64,000 bases of DNA from Caballeronia terrestris (GCF_001544515.1 NZ_FCOL02000006.1:1-64000), one strand, 5' to 3'; positions 36,998-47,311 are shown, counted from the stretch's first letter. The notes: generated by a model from the letters alone, not told the origin. Program-made: numbers and translations.

Positions 36998-38023
36998 CTA
37001 CGCGCCCTGAGTCCAATCCAGCACGATCTTGCCGACGTGCGTGCTGCCTTCCATCAACGTGTGCGCGGCGGCTGCATCGGCGGCGGGAAAGACTTCGTGG
37101 ATCACCGGCTTGATGCGCCCCGCCTCGATTTCCGGCCAAACGCGTTCCTTCAGTTGCGCCGCAATCTTCGCCTTGAATGCGACCGGACGCGGACGCAAAG
37201 TCGATCCGGTGATGACGAGACGCCGCCGCAACACGTCGTTCAGGTTGATCTCCGCCTTGGCCCCGCCGAGCAGCGCGATCACGCAGACACGTCCGCCATC
37301 GGCGAGCGCCTTCAGTTCGCGCGGCAGATAATCTCCCGCGACCATGTCGAGAATCACGTCGACGCCGCGATCGTTCGTGAGCGACTTCACCACTTCGACG
37401 AAATCCTCCGTCTTGTAATTGATCGCCCGCTCGGCGCCGAGCGCTTCGCACGCGCGGCATTTTTCGTCGGTGCCGGCCGTCACGAACACGCGATGACCGA
37501 GTGCCTTCGCGATCTGGATCGCCGTCACGCCGATTCCGCTCGATCCGCCCTGGATCAGCAGCGTCTCTTCCGCGCCGTTTTCGCCCGCGCCGAGATGCGC
37601 GCGCTCGAACACGTTGCTCCACACGGTGAAAAACGTCTCCGGCAGCGAAGCCGCCTCGACATCCGACAAGCCCTTCGGCGCCGGCAGACACTGCTCCATC
37701 GGCGCGACGGCGTATTCCGCGTAGCCGCCGCCCGCAAGCAACGCGCACACGCGATCGCCCTTCTTCAGACCAAACGGATTGTGCTTCGGATCGAATGCGT
37801 CCTCGGCGGCATCTACGATTTCGCCCGCCACTTCCAGCCCCGGCAGGTCCGACGCGCCCGGCGGCGGCGCATAGCCGCCCTTCCTCTGAAACACGTCCGG
37901 ACGATTCACGCCCGACGCCGCGACCTTGATCAACACTTCGCCCGACTTCGGCGCGGGCAGCGGGCGCTCACCCAGTTTCAACACTTCGGGTGCGCCAAAT
38001 TCAGTGATTTCGATCGCTTTCAT
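36998..38023 (-). CDS. NAD(P)H-quinone oxidoreductase, zinc-independent MDR family
   Basis: A 341-residue member of the quinone oxidoreductase/TP53I3 branch of medium-chain dehydrogenases. The GroES-like N-terminus MKAIEITEFGAPEVLKLGERPLP is followed by a Rossmann domain with LIQGGSSGIGVTAIQIAKALG (starting near 149) that binds NADPH. Structural zinc cysteines are absent, as expected for the family. The physiological quinone or enal substrate is unknown. It is read towards tpiA but tpiA has its own promoter. Confidence 0.92.
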   Translation of the reverse strand: MKAIEITEFGAPEVLKLGERPLPAPKSGEVLIKVAASGVNRPDVFQRKGGYAPPPGASDLPGLEVAGEIVDAAEDAFDPKHNPFGLKKGDRVCALLAGGGYAEYAVAPMEQCLPAPKGLSDVEAASLPETFFTVWSNVFERAHLGAGENGAEETLLIQGGSSGIGVTAIQIAKALGHRVFVTAGTDEKCRACEALGAERAINYKTEDFVEVVKSLTNDRGVDVILDMVAGDYLPRELKALADGGRVCVIALLGGAKAEINLNDVLRRRLVITGSTLRPRPVAFKAKIAAQLKERVWPEIEAGRIKPVIHEVFPAADAAAAHTLMEGSTHVGKIVLDWTQGA

Positions 38024-38116
38024 CTGCTTCCCCTTGAGTCGGATTCGTCGGTTTTCTTGACCGGATGGCGGTGCGGACGGTAGTAAAGCTTAATCCACAC
38101 GGCCATCGAGTCAGGC

Positions 38117-38153
38117 AAAAAAACGGCCGGTGCGCAAGAAACGCGACCGGCCG
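38117..38153 (-). terminator. Rho-independent terminator of pnp
   Basis: On the minus strand a stem CGGCCGGT/ACCGGCCG is followed by seven T (38123-38117). It begins 17 bp after the pnp stop. Confidence 0.85.
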
Positions 38154-38169
38154 ATGAGACGTTACCGCA

Positions 38170-40308
38170 TTAGTGCTGCGGATGCGTCGGTTCTGCTTGC
38201 GGCGCACCTTCATTCAGCAGCGCCTTCGCCGACAGACGCACGCGACCCTTCTCGTCCGTCTGGATGACCTTCACGCGCACGATCTGGCCTTCCTTCAGAT
38301 AGTCGTTGATGTCCTTGATGCGCTCGTTGACGATTTCCGAGATGTGCAGCAGACCATCCTTGCCTGGCAGGATGTTGACGATCGCGCCGAAGTCCAGCAG
38401 CTTGAGCACCGGGCCTTCGTAAATCTGTCCGACTTCCACTTCGGCCGTGATGTTCTCGATGCGCTTCTTCGCTTCCGCCATGCCTTCGCTGCTCGTGCTC
38501 GCGATGGTCACGACGCCGTCATCCGAAATGTCGATCGTCGTGTTGGTCTCTTCCGTCAGCGCGCGGATCACCGAACCGCCCTTGCCGATCACGTCGCGGA
38601 TCTTTTCCGGATTGATCTTGATCGTGATCATGCGCGGCGCGAACTCCGACAGCACCGTGTTCGTGCCCGGAACAGCAGCCGTCATCTTGCCGAGGATGTG
38701 CATGCGGCCTTCCTTCGCCTGCGCGAGCGCGACCTGCATGATTTCCTTCGTGATGCCCTGGATCTTGATGTCCATCTGCAGTGCCGTCACGCCTTGCGCC
38801 GTGCCCGCCACCTTGAAGTCCATGTCGCCGAGGTGATCTTCGTCGCCCAGGATGTCGGTCAGAACCGCGAACTTGTTGCCTTCGAGGATCAGGCCCATCG
38901 CGATGCCCGCAACGTGTGCCTTCATCGGCACGCCAGCGTCCATCAGTGCGAGACAGCCGCCGCAGACCGAAGCCATCGACGACGAACCGTTCGATTCCGT
39001 GATTTCCGAGACGACGCGGATCGAGTAGCCGAATTCGTCGGCGGACGGCAGGCACGCGGCCAGCGCGCGCTTGGCCAGACGGCCGTGACCGATTTCACGG
39101 CGCTTCGGCGAACCGACGCGGCCCGTTTCACCGGTCGCGAACGGCGGCATGTTGTAGTGGAGCATGAAGCGCTCGCGATATTCGCCTTCGAGCGCGTCGA
39201 TGTTCTGTTCGTCGCCCTTCGTGCCGAGCGTCGCGACGACGAGCGCCTGCGTTTCGCCACGCGTGAAGAGCGCCGAGCCGTGCGTACGCGGCAAGACACC
39301 CGTGCGGATTTCGATCGGGCGGACGGTGCGCGTGTCGCGGCCGTCGATGCGCGGCTCGCCGTTCAGGATCTGCGAGCGGACGATCTTCGCTTCGATGTCG
39401 AACAGCACGTTGCCGACCGTCGCCTTGTCGGCGGCGACCGAACCCGATGCCGCGGCATCCTGTTCGAGCGAAGCGGACGTCGCCGCGTAGATTTCCTTCA
39501 GCTTGGCCGAACGCGCCTGCTTGTTGCGCAGTTGGTAAGCGGCGAGCAGATCGGCTTGCGCCAGTTCCGTCACGCGGCCGATCAGCGTTTCGTTCTTCGC
39601 CGCCGGCGCCCAGTCCCATTCCGGCTTGCCGCCGTCACGGACCAGTTCATGGATCGCGTCGATCGCGGTCTGCATCTGCTCGTGACCGAACACGACGCCG
39701 CCGAGCATCACTTCTTCGCTCAACTGCTTCGCTTCCGATTCCACCATCAGCACGGCGCGCTCGGTACCGGCGACGATCAGGTCGAGCGCCGATTCCTTCA
39801 TCTGCGTGCGCGTGGGGTTCAGCACGTACTCGTTGTTGATGTACGCGACGCGCGCGGCACCGACCGGCCCGTTGAACGGCAGGCCCGACACGGCGAGTGC
39901 CGCCGACGCGCCGATCAGCGCGGGGATGTCGGCGGGAACGTCCGGGTTCAGCGACAGGACGTGGATCACGACCTGCACTTCGTTATAGAAGCCTTCTGGG
40001 AAGAGCGGACGCAGCGGGCGGTCAATCAGGCGCGAGATCAGCGTTTCGCCTTCCGACGGACGGCCTTCGCGGCGGAAGAAACCGCCCGGGATCTTGCCGG
40101 CGGCGTAGGTCTTTTCGAGGTAATCGACGGTCAGCGGGAAGAAATCCTGCCCCGGCTTCGCCGTCTTCGCGCCGACGACCGTCGCGAGCACGACGGTATC
40201 TTCGATGTCGACGATCACCGCGCCGCCCGCCTGGCGAGCGATCTCACCGGTTTCGAGGCGGACCGTGTGTTGTCCCCACTTAAATTCTTTGACGATTTTA
40301 TTGAACAT
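38170..40308 (-). CDS. pnp: polyribonucleotide nucleotidyltransferase (PNPase)
   Basis: A 712-residue 3'-5' phosphorolytic exoribonuclease, part of the RNA degradosome. Two RNase PH domains (about 1-230 and 310-550; second core [16 protein letters not shown]), a KH domain (about 555-615, [15 protein letters not shown]) and an S1 domain (about 622-690, [23 protein letters not shown]). Start ATG at 40308 is preceded by AAGGAG at 5 bp; the ATG three bases earlier is too close. A long hairpin in the leader suggests RNase III/PNPase autoregulation. rpsO lies directly upstream. Confidence 0.97.
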   Translation of the reverse strand: MFNKIVKEFKWGQHTVRLETGEIARQAGGAVIVDIEDTVVLATVVGAKTAKPGQDFFPLTVDYLEKTYAAGKIPGGFFRREGRPSEGETLISRLIDRPLRPLFPEGFYNEVQVVIHVLSLNPDVPADIPALIGASAALAVSGLPFNGPVGAARVAYINNEYVLNPTRTQMKESALDLIVAGTERAVLMVESEAKQLSEEVMLGGVVFGHEQMQTAIDAIHELVRDGGKPEWDWAPAAKNETLIGRVTELAQADLLAAYQLRNKQARSAKLKEIYAATSASLEQDAAASGSVAADKATVGNVLFDIEAKIVRSQILNGEPRIDGRDTRTVRPIEIRTGVLPRTHGSALFTRGETQALVVATLGTKGDEQNIDALEGEYRERFMLHYNMPPFATGETGRVGSPKRREIGHGRLAKRALAACLPSADEFGYSIRVVSEITESNGSSSMASVCGGCLALMDAGVPMKAHVAGIAMGLILEGNKFAVLTDILGDEDHLGDMDFKVAGTAQGVTALQMDIKIQGITKEIMQVALAQAKEGRMHILGKMTAAVPGTNTVLSEFAPRMITIKINPEKIRDVIGKGGSVIRALTEETNTTIDISDDGVVTIASTSSEGMAEAKKRIENITAEVEVGQIYEGPVLKLLDFGAIVNILPGKDGLLHISEIVNERIKDINDYLKEGQIVRVKVIQTDEKGRVRLSAKALLNEGAPQAEPTHPQH

Positions 40309-40408
40309 CATCACTCCTTGTTCGTTACGCCGCGCTGCGCCCGATCGCAACTGCCGATGAGCGGCGCTAAGCCAGTCGACGGCCGGACCGCGCAAGAAGA
40401 GGTGTGTT

Positions 40409-40462
40409 ATGCCATTCCAACGCAACACGACACGCGAAGCGCATGACGCGCTGGAATGACAC
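40409..40462 (-). promoter_or_regulatory. long leader hairpin of pnp
   Basis: On the minus strand the 54-nt segment from GTGTCATTCC to TGGAATGGCAT folds into one long stem of about 24 pairs, with several G-U pairs, small bulges and a 3-nt apex. It starts about 150 nt before the ATG. In Escherichia coli a comparable stem in the pnp leader is cut by RNase III and lets PNPase repress itself; a similar role is inferred here. Confidence 0.5.
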
Positions 40463-40560
40463 AAAGCTCCGCCGCGAGGCACAGGCCGGGTGTCGGATTC
40501 TTCAGAATCCCCGGTGAAACAGGTAAAGCGTTTGAAACACATACCGGCCAGCGACCGTTC

Positions 40561-40597
40561 AAAAACAAAATGCCTGTATCAGCGGACTGACACAGGC
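40561..40597 (-). terminator. Rho-independent terminator of rpsO
   Basis: On the minus strand an 11-bp stem GCCTGTGTCAG/CTGATACAGGC (one G-U) with loop TCCG is followed by ATTTTGTTTTTG. It is enclosed by a 9-bp outer repeat CGCTGGCCG/CGGCCAGCG (40618-40610 and 40553-40545). Confidence 0.88.
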
Positions 40598-40629
40598 ACT
40601 TCGATGGAACGCTGGCCGCTTGTTGCCAA

Positions 40630-40899
40630 TTACTTACGCAGGCCCAGCTTCTCGATCAGCGAGCGATAACGGTCAGCGTCTTTGCCCTTCAGGTAATCGA
40701 GCAGCTTGCGACGACGGCTCACCATGCGCAGCAGGCCGCGGCGGCTGTGGTGATCCTTCGTGTGAGCCTTGAAATGCAGGGTCAGTTCGTTGATGCGGGT
40801 CGTCAGCAGTGCGACCTGCACTTCGGGCGAACCGGTGTCGTTGGCGGCGCGCGCGTATTCTGCGACGACGTCGGACTTCTTGACTTGAGCTACGGACAT
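40630..40899 (-). CDS. rpsO: 30S ribosomal protein S15
   Basis: An 89-residue four-helix protein that binds 16S rRNA in the central domain and helps form bridge B4. The signature [40 protein letters not shown] (about 32-71) is complete. Start [10 protein letters not shown] has AAGGAAAAG upstream. The open frame reaches far upstream into the binding-protein gene, but only this part is coding. A terminator separates it from pnp, while read-through would make a joint rpsO-pnp message. Confidence 0.98.
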   Translation of the reverse strand: MSVAQVKKSDVVAEYARAANDTGSPEVQVALLTTRINELTLHFKAHTKDHHSRRGLLRMVSRRRKLLDYLKGKDADRYRSLIEKLGLRK

Positions 40900-41035
40900 T
40901 AACTTTTCCTTTAAAACAGACAGGCGGTCACGGAAGAAAGGCCGTGCCGTGGGTTGCTTGATTGCTTCACTTTCTTCATCGTTTAGGATCGGTCCGATGG
41001 ACGCGTTGCCAGGCCCTGCCCAAAACGAAGCGCGA

Positions 41036-41044
41036 ATTATAGCA
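41036..41044 (-). promoter_or_regulatory. extended -10 promoter of rpsO
   Basis: On the minus strand TGC-TATAAT (41044-41036) is a perfect extended -10 element. The -35 region (near 41059-41064) is weak, as usual for extended -10 promoters. The predicted leader of rpsO is about 130 nt. Confidence 0.65.
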
Positions 41045-41072
41045 CAGCTCCGATGCCCGTTGACCCGTGACG

Positions 41073-42359
41073 CTACGGCCGTTTCATGACGCAGGTCGTC
41101 GGCGGGGCGGTCTTGTCGGCGGGAAGCGCGAGCAGCGTGCGGAATCCGTAACCGGAACCCTCGTTGTCGAAACGCGCGCCGGACGTGCCCGCGCGGTCCA
41201 TCTCCATCACATATAGGGGCTGGATCAACTGATGGTCCTGCGCGCGCATCGCCGACGTGTGGAAGCCGCTGTCGGACTTCATGCCCTCCAGTGCACGAGC
41301 GACGGCCGTCGGATCGGCGCTGCCGGCTCGGGTCATCCCTTCTGCGAGCATGCCGATCATAAGCGGCATGCGCAGCACGAGATAGTCGTCGGCGGGCGAC
41401 GGGTAGCGCGCGCGGAACGCCTGATAGTACGCATCGGAGTCCGCGCCGCCCGCGTTCGGATGCCAGTCGGCGACAGCGACCACCCGCTTCACGCCCGCGT
41501 CGCCGAGCGCGGCTGGCGCGCCCAGGCTGTTGCCGTAGAACGTGTAGAACTTCGTGTTCAGGCCCTGCTCGCGCGCCGCCTTGACGAGCAGCGTCAGGTC
41601 GTTGCCCCAGTTGCCGGTCACCACCGCGTCCGTGCCGCTCGCGCGAATCTTGGCAATATACGGCGCGAAATCCTTCACGCGGCCGATCGGATGGAACTCG
41701 TCGCCAGCGATTTCGATGTCCGGACGGCGCGCCTTCAGCGCCCGCTGCGCCTCGCGACTCACATCGTGGCCGAAGCTGTAGTCCTGGTTCAGCAGATACA
41801 CCTTCTTCACCGATTGATCGCGCTGGATCACGTCCGCAAGCGCGTCCATGCGCATGCCGGCGTGGGCGTCGAAACGGAAATGCCAGAAACTGCATGCGGC
41901 GTTGGTGAGCGCGGGATCGTCGGCGGAATAGTTGAGGAACACGACGCGCGAATCCGGCTCGCGCGCGTTCTGCTTGTCGATGGCGGCGATCAGTGCCGCC
42001 GCTACCGCCGAGCTATTGCCCTGCATCACGAAGCCGATCTTCTGGTCGACGACGGCGCGCAGCTGCACGAGACTCGCCTCGCTGCTGCCCTTGCCGTCGA
42101 GCACGACGAGTTCGAGCGGATGCGCACCGTCGGCGAGTTTCACGCCGCCGCGCGCGTTCACGCGCTCGACGCCGAAGCGCAGATTGCGCTCGACGGCCGC
42201 GCCGGCATTGGCGAACGGCCCCGACATGCCTTCGATCATCGCGATGCGGATCGGCGCTTTGTCGGCCGCCGATGCGCTCATCGAGACGGCGCAAACCGCC
42301 GCCGCCAACGCGACCCGCATCAGTCCCGTCAATTTTTGTAGTTTCTTAGCGCCCCACAT
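41073..42359 (-). CDS. branched-chain amino acid-type ABC transporter binding protein
   Basis: A 428-residue periplasmic type I binding protein. The N-terminus [32 protein letters not shown] is a signal peptide, with cleavage near SASA-AD. The body starts [32 protein letters not shown], the fold of Leu/Ile/Val and amide binding proteins. No permease or ATPase genes are adjacent, so it is an orphan component. Start at 42359 is supported by GGAG 5 bp upstream; the ORF is open far beyond. Divergent from the lipoprotein gene. Confidence 0.88.
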   Translation of the reverse strand: MWGAKKLQKLTGLMRVALAAAVCAVSMSASAADKAPIRIAMIEGMSGPFANAGAAVERNLRFGVERVNARGGVKLADGAHPLELVVLDGKGSSEASLVQLRAVVDQKIGFVMQGNSSAVAAALIAAIDKQNAREPDSRVVFLNYSADDPALTNAACSFWHFRFDAHAGMRMDALADVIQRDQSVKKVYLLNQDYSFGHDVSREAQRALKARRPDIEIAGDEFHPIGRVKDFAPYIAKIRASGTDAVVTGNWGNDLTLLVKAAREQGLNTKFYTFYGNSLGAPAALGDAGVKRVVAVADWHPNAGGADSDAYYQAFRARYPSPADDYLVLRMPLMIGMLAEGMTRAGSADPTAVARALEGMKSDSGFHTSAMRAQDHQLIQPLYVMEMDRAGTSGARFDNEGSGYGFRTLLALPADKTAPPTTCVMKRP

Positions 42360-42536
42360 TGCCGCTCCACCCAAGATCCGAGAGCGCGGATCATAGGCCG
42401 CGCCGCACCGAGGGCGCAAGCCAGCGCCGAATATCCTGATCTCGCGGCGGAAGCTTTTCACCGTTAGCGTGTCAAAATCGGAAACACCAAGAAATCCCGG
42501 CGGCAACGCCGGGGCACAAGGCTTCTGGAGGTTTCC

Positions 42537-43049
42537 ATGCCGCTCAAACCACATCGTGCCGCGCGCGCCGCCGCCTGCGGCCTCGCGCTCCTGCTTTCGG
42601 CCTGCGCGCAGCCGTGGCAGAACTACCAGGCCGGCGCCGACGAATCGACGATCACCGCCCGCCTCGGCCCGCCGCGCGAAGTCTACGATCTCCCCGACGG
42701 GGGCAAGCGCCTGATGTGGCCGACGCAGCCGCTCGGCGAAGTCACCACCGCCGCCGATATCGACGCCTCCGGCAAGATCGTGAACGTGCGCCAGGTGCTC
42801 GACGAGAACGAGTTCTACAAGGCGCAGATCGGCACCTGGACGAAGAAAGACGTCCTCGTGAACTTTGGCCGGCCGGTTGAAACCTCGTATTTCCCGCTGA
42901 TGAAGCGCGAGGTCTGGACCTATCGCTACATGGAGGCGAACGTCTGGTACATGATGTACAGCTTCTATTTCGACGACCAGGGCATTCTGCGTCTCACGCA
43001 GAAGACGCCTGATCCGCTGCATGACCCGGATCGGCGCAACATGTTCTGA
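42537..43049 (+). CDS. outer-membrane-type lipoprotein, SmpA/BamE-like fold
   Basis: A 170-residue lipoprotein. A signal peptide of 22 residues ends in the lipobox LLSAC, with Cys23 as lipidation site. The mature part contains DESTITARLGPPREVYDLPDGGKRLMWPTQP and WTKKDVLVNFGRPVETSY, two copies of the small-protein-A-type turn (start of helix, xGxP). This suggests a BamE-like or related periplasmic fold, but no partner is known. GGAGG is 6 bp before the ATG. A terminator follows. Confidence 0.85.
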   Translation: MPLKPHRAARAAACGLALLLSACAQPWQNYQAGADESTITARLGPPREVYDLPDGGKRLMWPTQPLGEVTTAADIDASGKIVNVRQVLDENEFYKAQIGTWTKKDVLVNFGRPVETSYFPLMKREVWTYRYMEANVWYMMYSFYFDDQGILRLTQKTPDPLHDPDRRNMF

Positions 43050-43087
43050 AACGCCCGCTTAAATCAATCAGACTAATGATCTGATGA

Positions 43088-43117
43088 AAATGCCGCCCGC
43101 TAAGGCGGCATTTTTTT
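43088..43117 (+). terminator. Rho-independent terminator of the lipoprotein gene
   Basis: A 10-bp stem AAATGCCGCC/GGCGGCATTT with a 6-nt loop and seven T at 43111-43117. Confidence 0.92.
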
Positions 43118-43259
43118 ATCAGTAGACGAATGTGAACTTTTCTTGAGAAAGTATTTCGTAAGGTTTCCGCTGCGCTGCAACGAAGCGCGGAAATATCGAG
43201 ATAGCCGCCCCAGCGCGGTGCATGGCGCGGCTGCTCGTCCCCGAACCGGAGTTCACCTG

Positions 43260-43904
43260 ATGAATCGTCCCAAACGCATGCTAGTCGAAAACATCGCCTG
43301 GGCGCGTGAAACCGCCGAAAGCGATCGTGCCTTCTTCCCTCGTCTGGTTGAAGGCCAAAGCCCGCGCGCGCTATGGATCGGCTGCTCGGACAGCCGCGTT
43401 CCCGCCGAAACCGTCACCAACGCCAATCCCGGCGATCTGTTCGTGCACCGCAACATCGCGAACCTGTTTTCTCCCGCCGACGACAACGTGATGAGCGTCC
43501 TCGAGTACGCCGTGCGCGTGCTGAAGGTCGACGACGTCATCGTCTGCGGGCACTACGGCTGCGGCGGCGTGCGCGCGTCGCTCTTGCCGGCGTCGCCCGA
43601 TTTGCCGCACGTGAACCGCCGCATCGCTCCGCTATGCGCGCTGGCGCAGACGCATCGCGGCGAACTTGAGCGCGTCGCCGATGCCGATGAGCGCGTCAAC
43701 CGCCTCGCCGAACTTAGCGTGCTCGAGCAGGTGCGCGCGCTGCGCGAGACGCCGCTCGTGCGCGACGCCAATGCGCCGCCGCGCGTGCACGGCTGGATCT
43801 TCGGCCTGCACGACGGCCGCATCAAAGTCCTCGCGACGGGCTATCCGGACGACGAACCCGCTCTCATCGAACGCGAACCCGTGCTCGAAACCGCCGGCCG
43901 CTAA
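43260..43904 (+). CDS. beta-class carbonic anhydrase
   Basis: A 214-residue enzyme that interconverts carbon dioxide and bicarbonate. Zinc ligands Cys42, His98 and Cys101 with the Asp44-Arg46 dyad are in IGCSDSRVPAE and VIVCGHYGCGGV, so the site is complete. It is soluble and cytoplasmic. ATG 43260 gives the family start MNRPKRMLVEN; a longer frame adds 39 residues without homology. A SulP-type anion transporter gene begins 76 bp downstream, suggesting that the pair handles bicarbonate. Confidence 0.95.
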   Translation: MNRPKRMLVENIAWARETAESDRAFFPRLVEGQSPRALWIGCSDSRVPAETVTNANPGDLFVHRNIANLFSPADDNVMSVLEYAVRVLKVDDVIVCGHYGCGGVRASLLPASPDLPHVNRRIAPLCALAQTHRGELERVADADERVNRLAELSVLEQVRALRETPLVRDANAPPRVHGWIFGLHDGRIKVLATGYPDDEPALIEREPVLETAGR

Positions 43905-43980
43905 GCCCGGCTCCGCTTCATCCCGCAACAATCAATGCGGCGCCGCAAGACGCCGCACGGCCAACTCGTCCTGAGAAAAC

Positions 43981-45549
43981 ATGAACCTACGAGAAACCTT
44001 CGCCACCTTTCCGCGCGACATGTTCGCCGGCACCGTTGTCTTTCTGGTCGCGATGCCGCTCTGTCTCGGTATCGCCAACGCATCGGGCGTCGATCCGTTC
44101 GCGGGGCTGCTCTCGGGCATCATCGGCGGGCTGGTGGTCGCGCTCCTGAGCGGCTCTCATCTGAGCGTGAGCGGTCCGGCGGCGGGCCTGATCGTGATCG
44201 TGGTCGATGGCATCGCGCGGCTCGGCAGCTTTTCCGCGTTCCTGCTCGCCGTGCTGCTGTCGGGCGCGATCCAGTTCGGCTTCGGCATGCTGAAGGCCGG
44301 GCGCTTCGCGGCGTACGTGCCGTCGTCGGTGATCAAGGGCATGCTCGCCGCGATCGGGCTTCTGCTGATCATCAAGCAGGTGCCGCTCGCCGCCGGTTTC
44401 GCGAACGATGGCGCCGCGCTCGCCGCCCCGGGCGCCGGCACGCTAGACACCCCATTCGGCACGATGTCGATCGCGGCCTGCGTGATCGCCGTGGCGTCGC
44501 TTGCGATCCTCGCCGGCTGGGAAACTCGAGCGATGCGCCGCTTCGCCCTCGTGCGCACGACGCCCGCGCCGCTCGCCATCGTGGCGCTCGGCATCGGCGC
44601 GACGCTTTTGCTCGATTTCGCCGCGCCCGGCTTCGCGCCGCCTGCGGAGCATCGCGTGGCGCTGCCGTCGCTGGGTTCGTTCGCGGCGCTCTGGGCGGCG
44701 CTCGAATTGCCTAACTTCGCGCAGCTCGTGAACCCCGACGTCTGGCGCCTCGCGATGACGCTCGCCATTGTCGCGAGTCTCGAAACGCTGCTGAGCCTCG
44801 AAGCGGTCGAGCAGATCGATCCGAAAAAGCGCGCCACGCACCCGGATCGCGAGCTGAAGGCGCAGGGCATCGGCAACATGATGGCCGGCGCGCTCGGCGC
44901 CCTGCCGATCACGTCCGTCATCGTGCGCAGCTCCGCAAACGTTCACGCGGGCGCGCAAAGCCGCTGGGCGTCGTTCGTGCACGGCCTGCTGCTGCTCGCG
45001 AGCGTCTTCGCGCTCGCGAGCGTGATCAACCTGATCCCGCTCGCCTGCCTCGCCGCGATCCTGATCTTCACGGGGCTCAAGCTCGCGAAGCCGTCGTTGT
45101 TCGCGGCCGTCGCGAAACAGGGGTTCGAGCGCTTCGCGCCGTTCATCGTGACGATCGCGGGCGTGCTGCTCACCGATTTGCTGATCGGCATCGTGCTCGG
45201 CATCGCGTGCAGCGTCGCGCTCGCGATCCACGCGAACCTGCAGCGGCCGATCACGATCGCGCAGCACGACGACCACTTCCTGCTGTCGTTTCGCAAGGAC
45301 GTGTCGTTTCTCGGCAAAGTCGCGCTGAAGCACCAACTGCGGCAGATTCCGGATAACGCGACGGTGATCGTCGACGCGACGCGCGCCGATTTCATCGATC
45401 CCGACGTGCGCGAGCTGATCGACGCTTTCGTGGCCGCTGCGCCGGCGCGCGGTATCCACGTCGAGTGCAGGCAACTGGAACGCGCGGCGCGCGAGCGGCC
45501 GTCGATGCGCGCGCGGCTGCCGTTTTTCGGGCGCTCGGTGGCGAAATAA
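43981..45549 (+). CDS. SulP family anion transporter with STAS domain
   Basis: A 522-residue inner-membrane transporter. The SulP motif GLLSGIIGGLVVALLSGSHLSVSGPAAGL (starting near 42) is followed by about 12 membrane segments to residue 420. The C-terminal STAS domain (about 435-515) has DATRADFIDPDVRELIDAF. Members carry sulfate, bicarbonate or dicarboxylates; the carbonic anhydrase gene just upstream favours bicarbonate. A bidirectional terminator follows 15 bp after the stop. Confidence 0.92.
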   Translation: MNLRETFATFPRDMFAGTVVFLVAMPLCLGIANASGVDPFAGLLSGIIGGLVVALLSGSHLSVSGPAAGLIVIVVDGIARLGSFSAFLLAVLLSGAIQFGFGMLKAGRFAAYVPSSVIKGMLAAIGLLLIIKQVPLAAGFANDGAALAAPGAGTLDTPFGTMSIAACVIAVASLAILAGWETRAMRRFALVRTTPAPLAIVALGIGATLLLDFAAPGFAPPAEHRVALPSLGSFAALWAALELPNFAQLVNPDVWRLAMTLAIVASLETLLSLEAVEQIDPKKRATHPDRELKAQGIGNMMAGALGALPITSVIVRSSANVHAGAQSRWASFVHGLLLLASVFALASVINLIPLACLAAILIFTGLKLAKPSLFAAVAKQGFERFAPFIVTIAGVLLTDLLIGIVLGIACSVALAIHANLQRPITIAQHDDHFLLSFRKDVSFLGKVALKHQLRQIPDNATVIVDATRADFIDPDVRELIDAFVAAAPARGIHVECRQLERAARERPSMRARLPFFGRSVAK

Positions 45550-45564
45550 GGCGCGCACAACGCA

Positions 45565-45591
45565 AAAGCCCTCGCTTCTGGCGAGGGCTTT
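45565..45591. terminator. bidirectional terminator between SulP gene and leuA
   Basis: An 11-bp stem AAAGCCCTCGC/GCGAGGGCTTT with a 5-nt loop, A run on the left and T run on the right, between convergent genes. Confidence 0.88.
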
Positions 45592-45633
45592 CGACTTGCC
45601 TGCGACGCGATCGGCGTCACGAGCAAAAGCGCA

Positions 45634-47175
45634 TCAAAGTTGCGGATTGAGCTTTTCGACCTTCGAATGCAGTTTGTTCAGCGCGGCGATATACGCCTTC
45701 GCGGATGCCGCGACGATATCCGGATCGGTGCCGACGCCGTTCACGATGCGCCCGCTCTTCGAGAGCCGCACCGTCACTTCGCCCTGCGCCTGCGTGCCGG
45801 TCGTGATCGCGTTGACCGAGTACAGCACGAGTTCCGCGCCGCTCGACACCTTCGATTCGATCGCGTGCAGCGTCGCGTCGACCGGGCCGTTGCCGCGCGA
45901 TTCGCCCGTCACCTCTGAGCCGTCGACGGCGAACACCACGCGCGCATGCGGCTGCTCGCCGGTTTCCGAATGCTGCGCCATCGAGACGAAGCGGAAATGT
46001 TCCTTCGCCTGCGCTTCCGCCGATTCCTCGGACACGATCGCCATGATGTCCTCGTCGAAGATTTCGGCCTTGCGGTCGGCGAGTTCCTTGAAGCGCGCGA
46101 ACGCGGCGTTGACGTCGCCTTCCGATTCCAGCGTCACGCCCAGTTCCTGCAACCGCTGCTTGAACGCGTTGCGGCCCGAGAGCTTGCCGAGGACGATCTT
46201 GTTGGTCGCCCAACCCACGTCTTCGGCACGCATGATTTCGTAGGTGTCGCGCGCCTTGAGCACGCCGTCCTGGTGGATGCCCGACGCGTGCGCGAACGCG
46301 TTCGCCCCGACCACCGCCTTGTTCGGCTGCACGACGAAACCGGTGATTTGCGACACGAGCTTGGAGGTCGGCACGATCTGCGTCGTATCGATACCGACTT
46401 CGAGTCCGAAATAGTCCTTCCGCGTCTTGACAGCCATCACGATTTCTTCGAGCGACGTATTGCCCGCGCGTTCGCCGAGACCGTTGATCGTGCATTCCAC
46501 CTGCCGCGCCCCGCCGATCTGCACGCCGGCGAGCGAATTCGCGACCGCGAGACCGAGGTCGTCGTGACAATGGACCGAGAAGATCGCCTTATCCGAATTC
46601 GGGATGCGCTCGCGCAGCGTCTTCACGAGTTGGCCGTACATCTCGGGCACGCCGTAACCGACCGTATCGGTGATGTTGATCGTGCGGGCACCTTCGTTGA
46701 TCACAGCTTCAAGCACGCGGCAAAGGAAGTCGAGATCCGAGCGGCTGCCGTCCTCCGGCGAGAACTCGACGTCGTCGGTGAACTTGCGCGCGAAACGCAC
46801 CGCGAGGCGCGCCTGCTCGTACACCTGCTCAGGCGTCATGCGCAGCTTCTTCTCCATGTGCAGCGCGGAAGTCGCGATGAACGTGTGGATGCGGAACTGG
46901 CTCGCGGGCTTGAGGGCGTCCGCGGCGCGCTGGATGTCCTTGTCGTTCGCGCGGGCGAGCGAGCAGACTGTGCTGTCCTTCACGAGCGAGGCGATCGTCT
47001 GGATCGCGTCGAAGTCGCCGTTCGAGCTCGCGGCGAAACCCGCCTCGATCACGTCGACCTTCATCCGTTCGAGCTGCTTCGCGATACGGATCTTCTCTTC
47101 CTTCGTCATCGACGCGCCGGGCGATTGTTCGCCATCACGCAAGGTCGTGTCGAAAATGATCAGCTTGTCTGCCAT
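45634..47175 (-). CDS. leuA: 2-isopropylmalate synthase
   Basis: A 513-residue first enzyme of leucine synthesis; it condenses 2-oxoisovalerate with acetyl-CoA. The HMGL-like barrel starts [18 protein letters not shown] (starting near 6) and has the metal-binding [16 protein letters not shown] (about 205-220). The C-terminal regulatory domain (about 390-505) that binds leucine is present, so feedback inhibition is expected. Start MADKLIIF at 47175 follows TGGAGG. A promoter about 210 bp upstream gives a long leader with a hairpin. Confidence 0.97.
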   Translation of the reverse strand: MADKLIIFDTTLRDGEQSPGASMTKEEKIRIAKQLERMKVDVIEAGFAASSNGDFDAIQTIASLVKDSTVCSLARANDKDIQRAADALKPASQFRIHTFIATSALHMEKKLRMTPEQVYEQARLAVRFARKFTDDVEFSPEDGSRSDLDFLCRVLEAVINEGARTINITDTVGYGVPEMYGQLVKTLRERIPNSDKAIFSVHCHDDLGLAVANSLAGVQIGGARQVECTINGLGERAGNTSLEEIVMAVKTRKDYFGLEVGIDTTQIVPTSKLVSQITGFVVQPNKAVVGANAFAHASGIHQDGVLKARDTYEIMRAEDVGWATNKIVLGKLSGRNAFKQRLQELGVTLESEGDVNAAFARFKELADRKAEIFDEDIMAIVSEESAEAQAKEHFRFVSMAQHSETGEQPHARVVFAVDGSEVTGESRGNGPVDATLHAIESKVSSGAELVLYSVNAITTGTQAQGEVTVRLSKSGRIVNGVGTDPDIVAASAKAYIAALNKLHSKVEKLNPQL

Positions 47176-47311
47176 GTCGGCCTCCAGTGGGGAGATTTTG
47201 GATTTTGAAAAACGGTGGGGAAAACAAATACGGAATCCGGGCGTTCGCGCCACCGCTGGCGTCGAAAACCACGAACGAGCAGACGGGAGGCGAGACGGAT
47301 TAGCGCAGTAG

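Larger units (their letters stand above)
40309..40629 (-). other. rpsO-pnp intergenic region
   Basis: This 321-bp gap holds no separate gene. From right to left it contains the rpsO terminator inside a larger inverted repeat (40545-40618), a long imperfect hairpin in the pnp leader (40409-40462) and the pnp ribosome site. The frame upstream of pnp is open for 77 codons but is not part of PNPase. Confidence 0.7.

Noticed and set aside
38173..40446. Plus-strand open frame of 757 codons
   Set aside because: Antisense of pnp; no motif, biased composition.
40900..41895. N-terminal extension of rpsO to 421 codons
   Set aside because: S15 is 89 residues; the extension is the antisense-free third frame of the binding-protein gene, and the rpsO promoter lies inside it.
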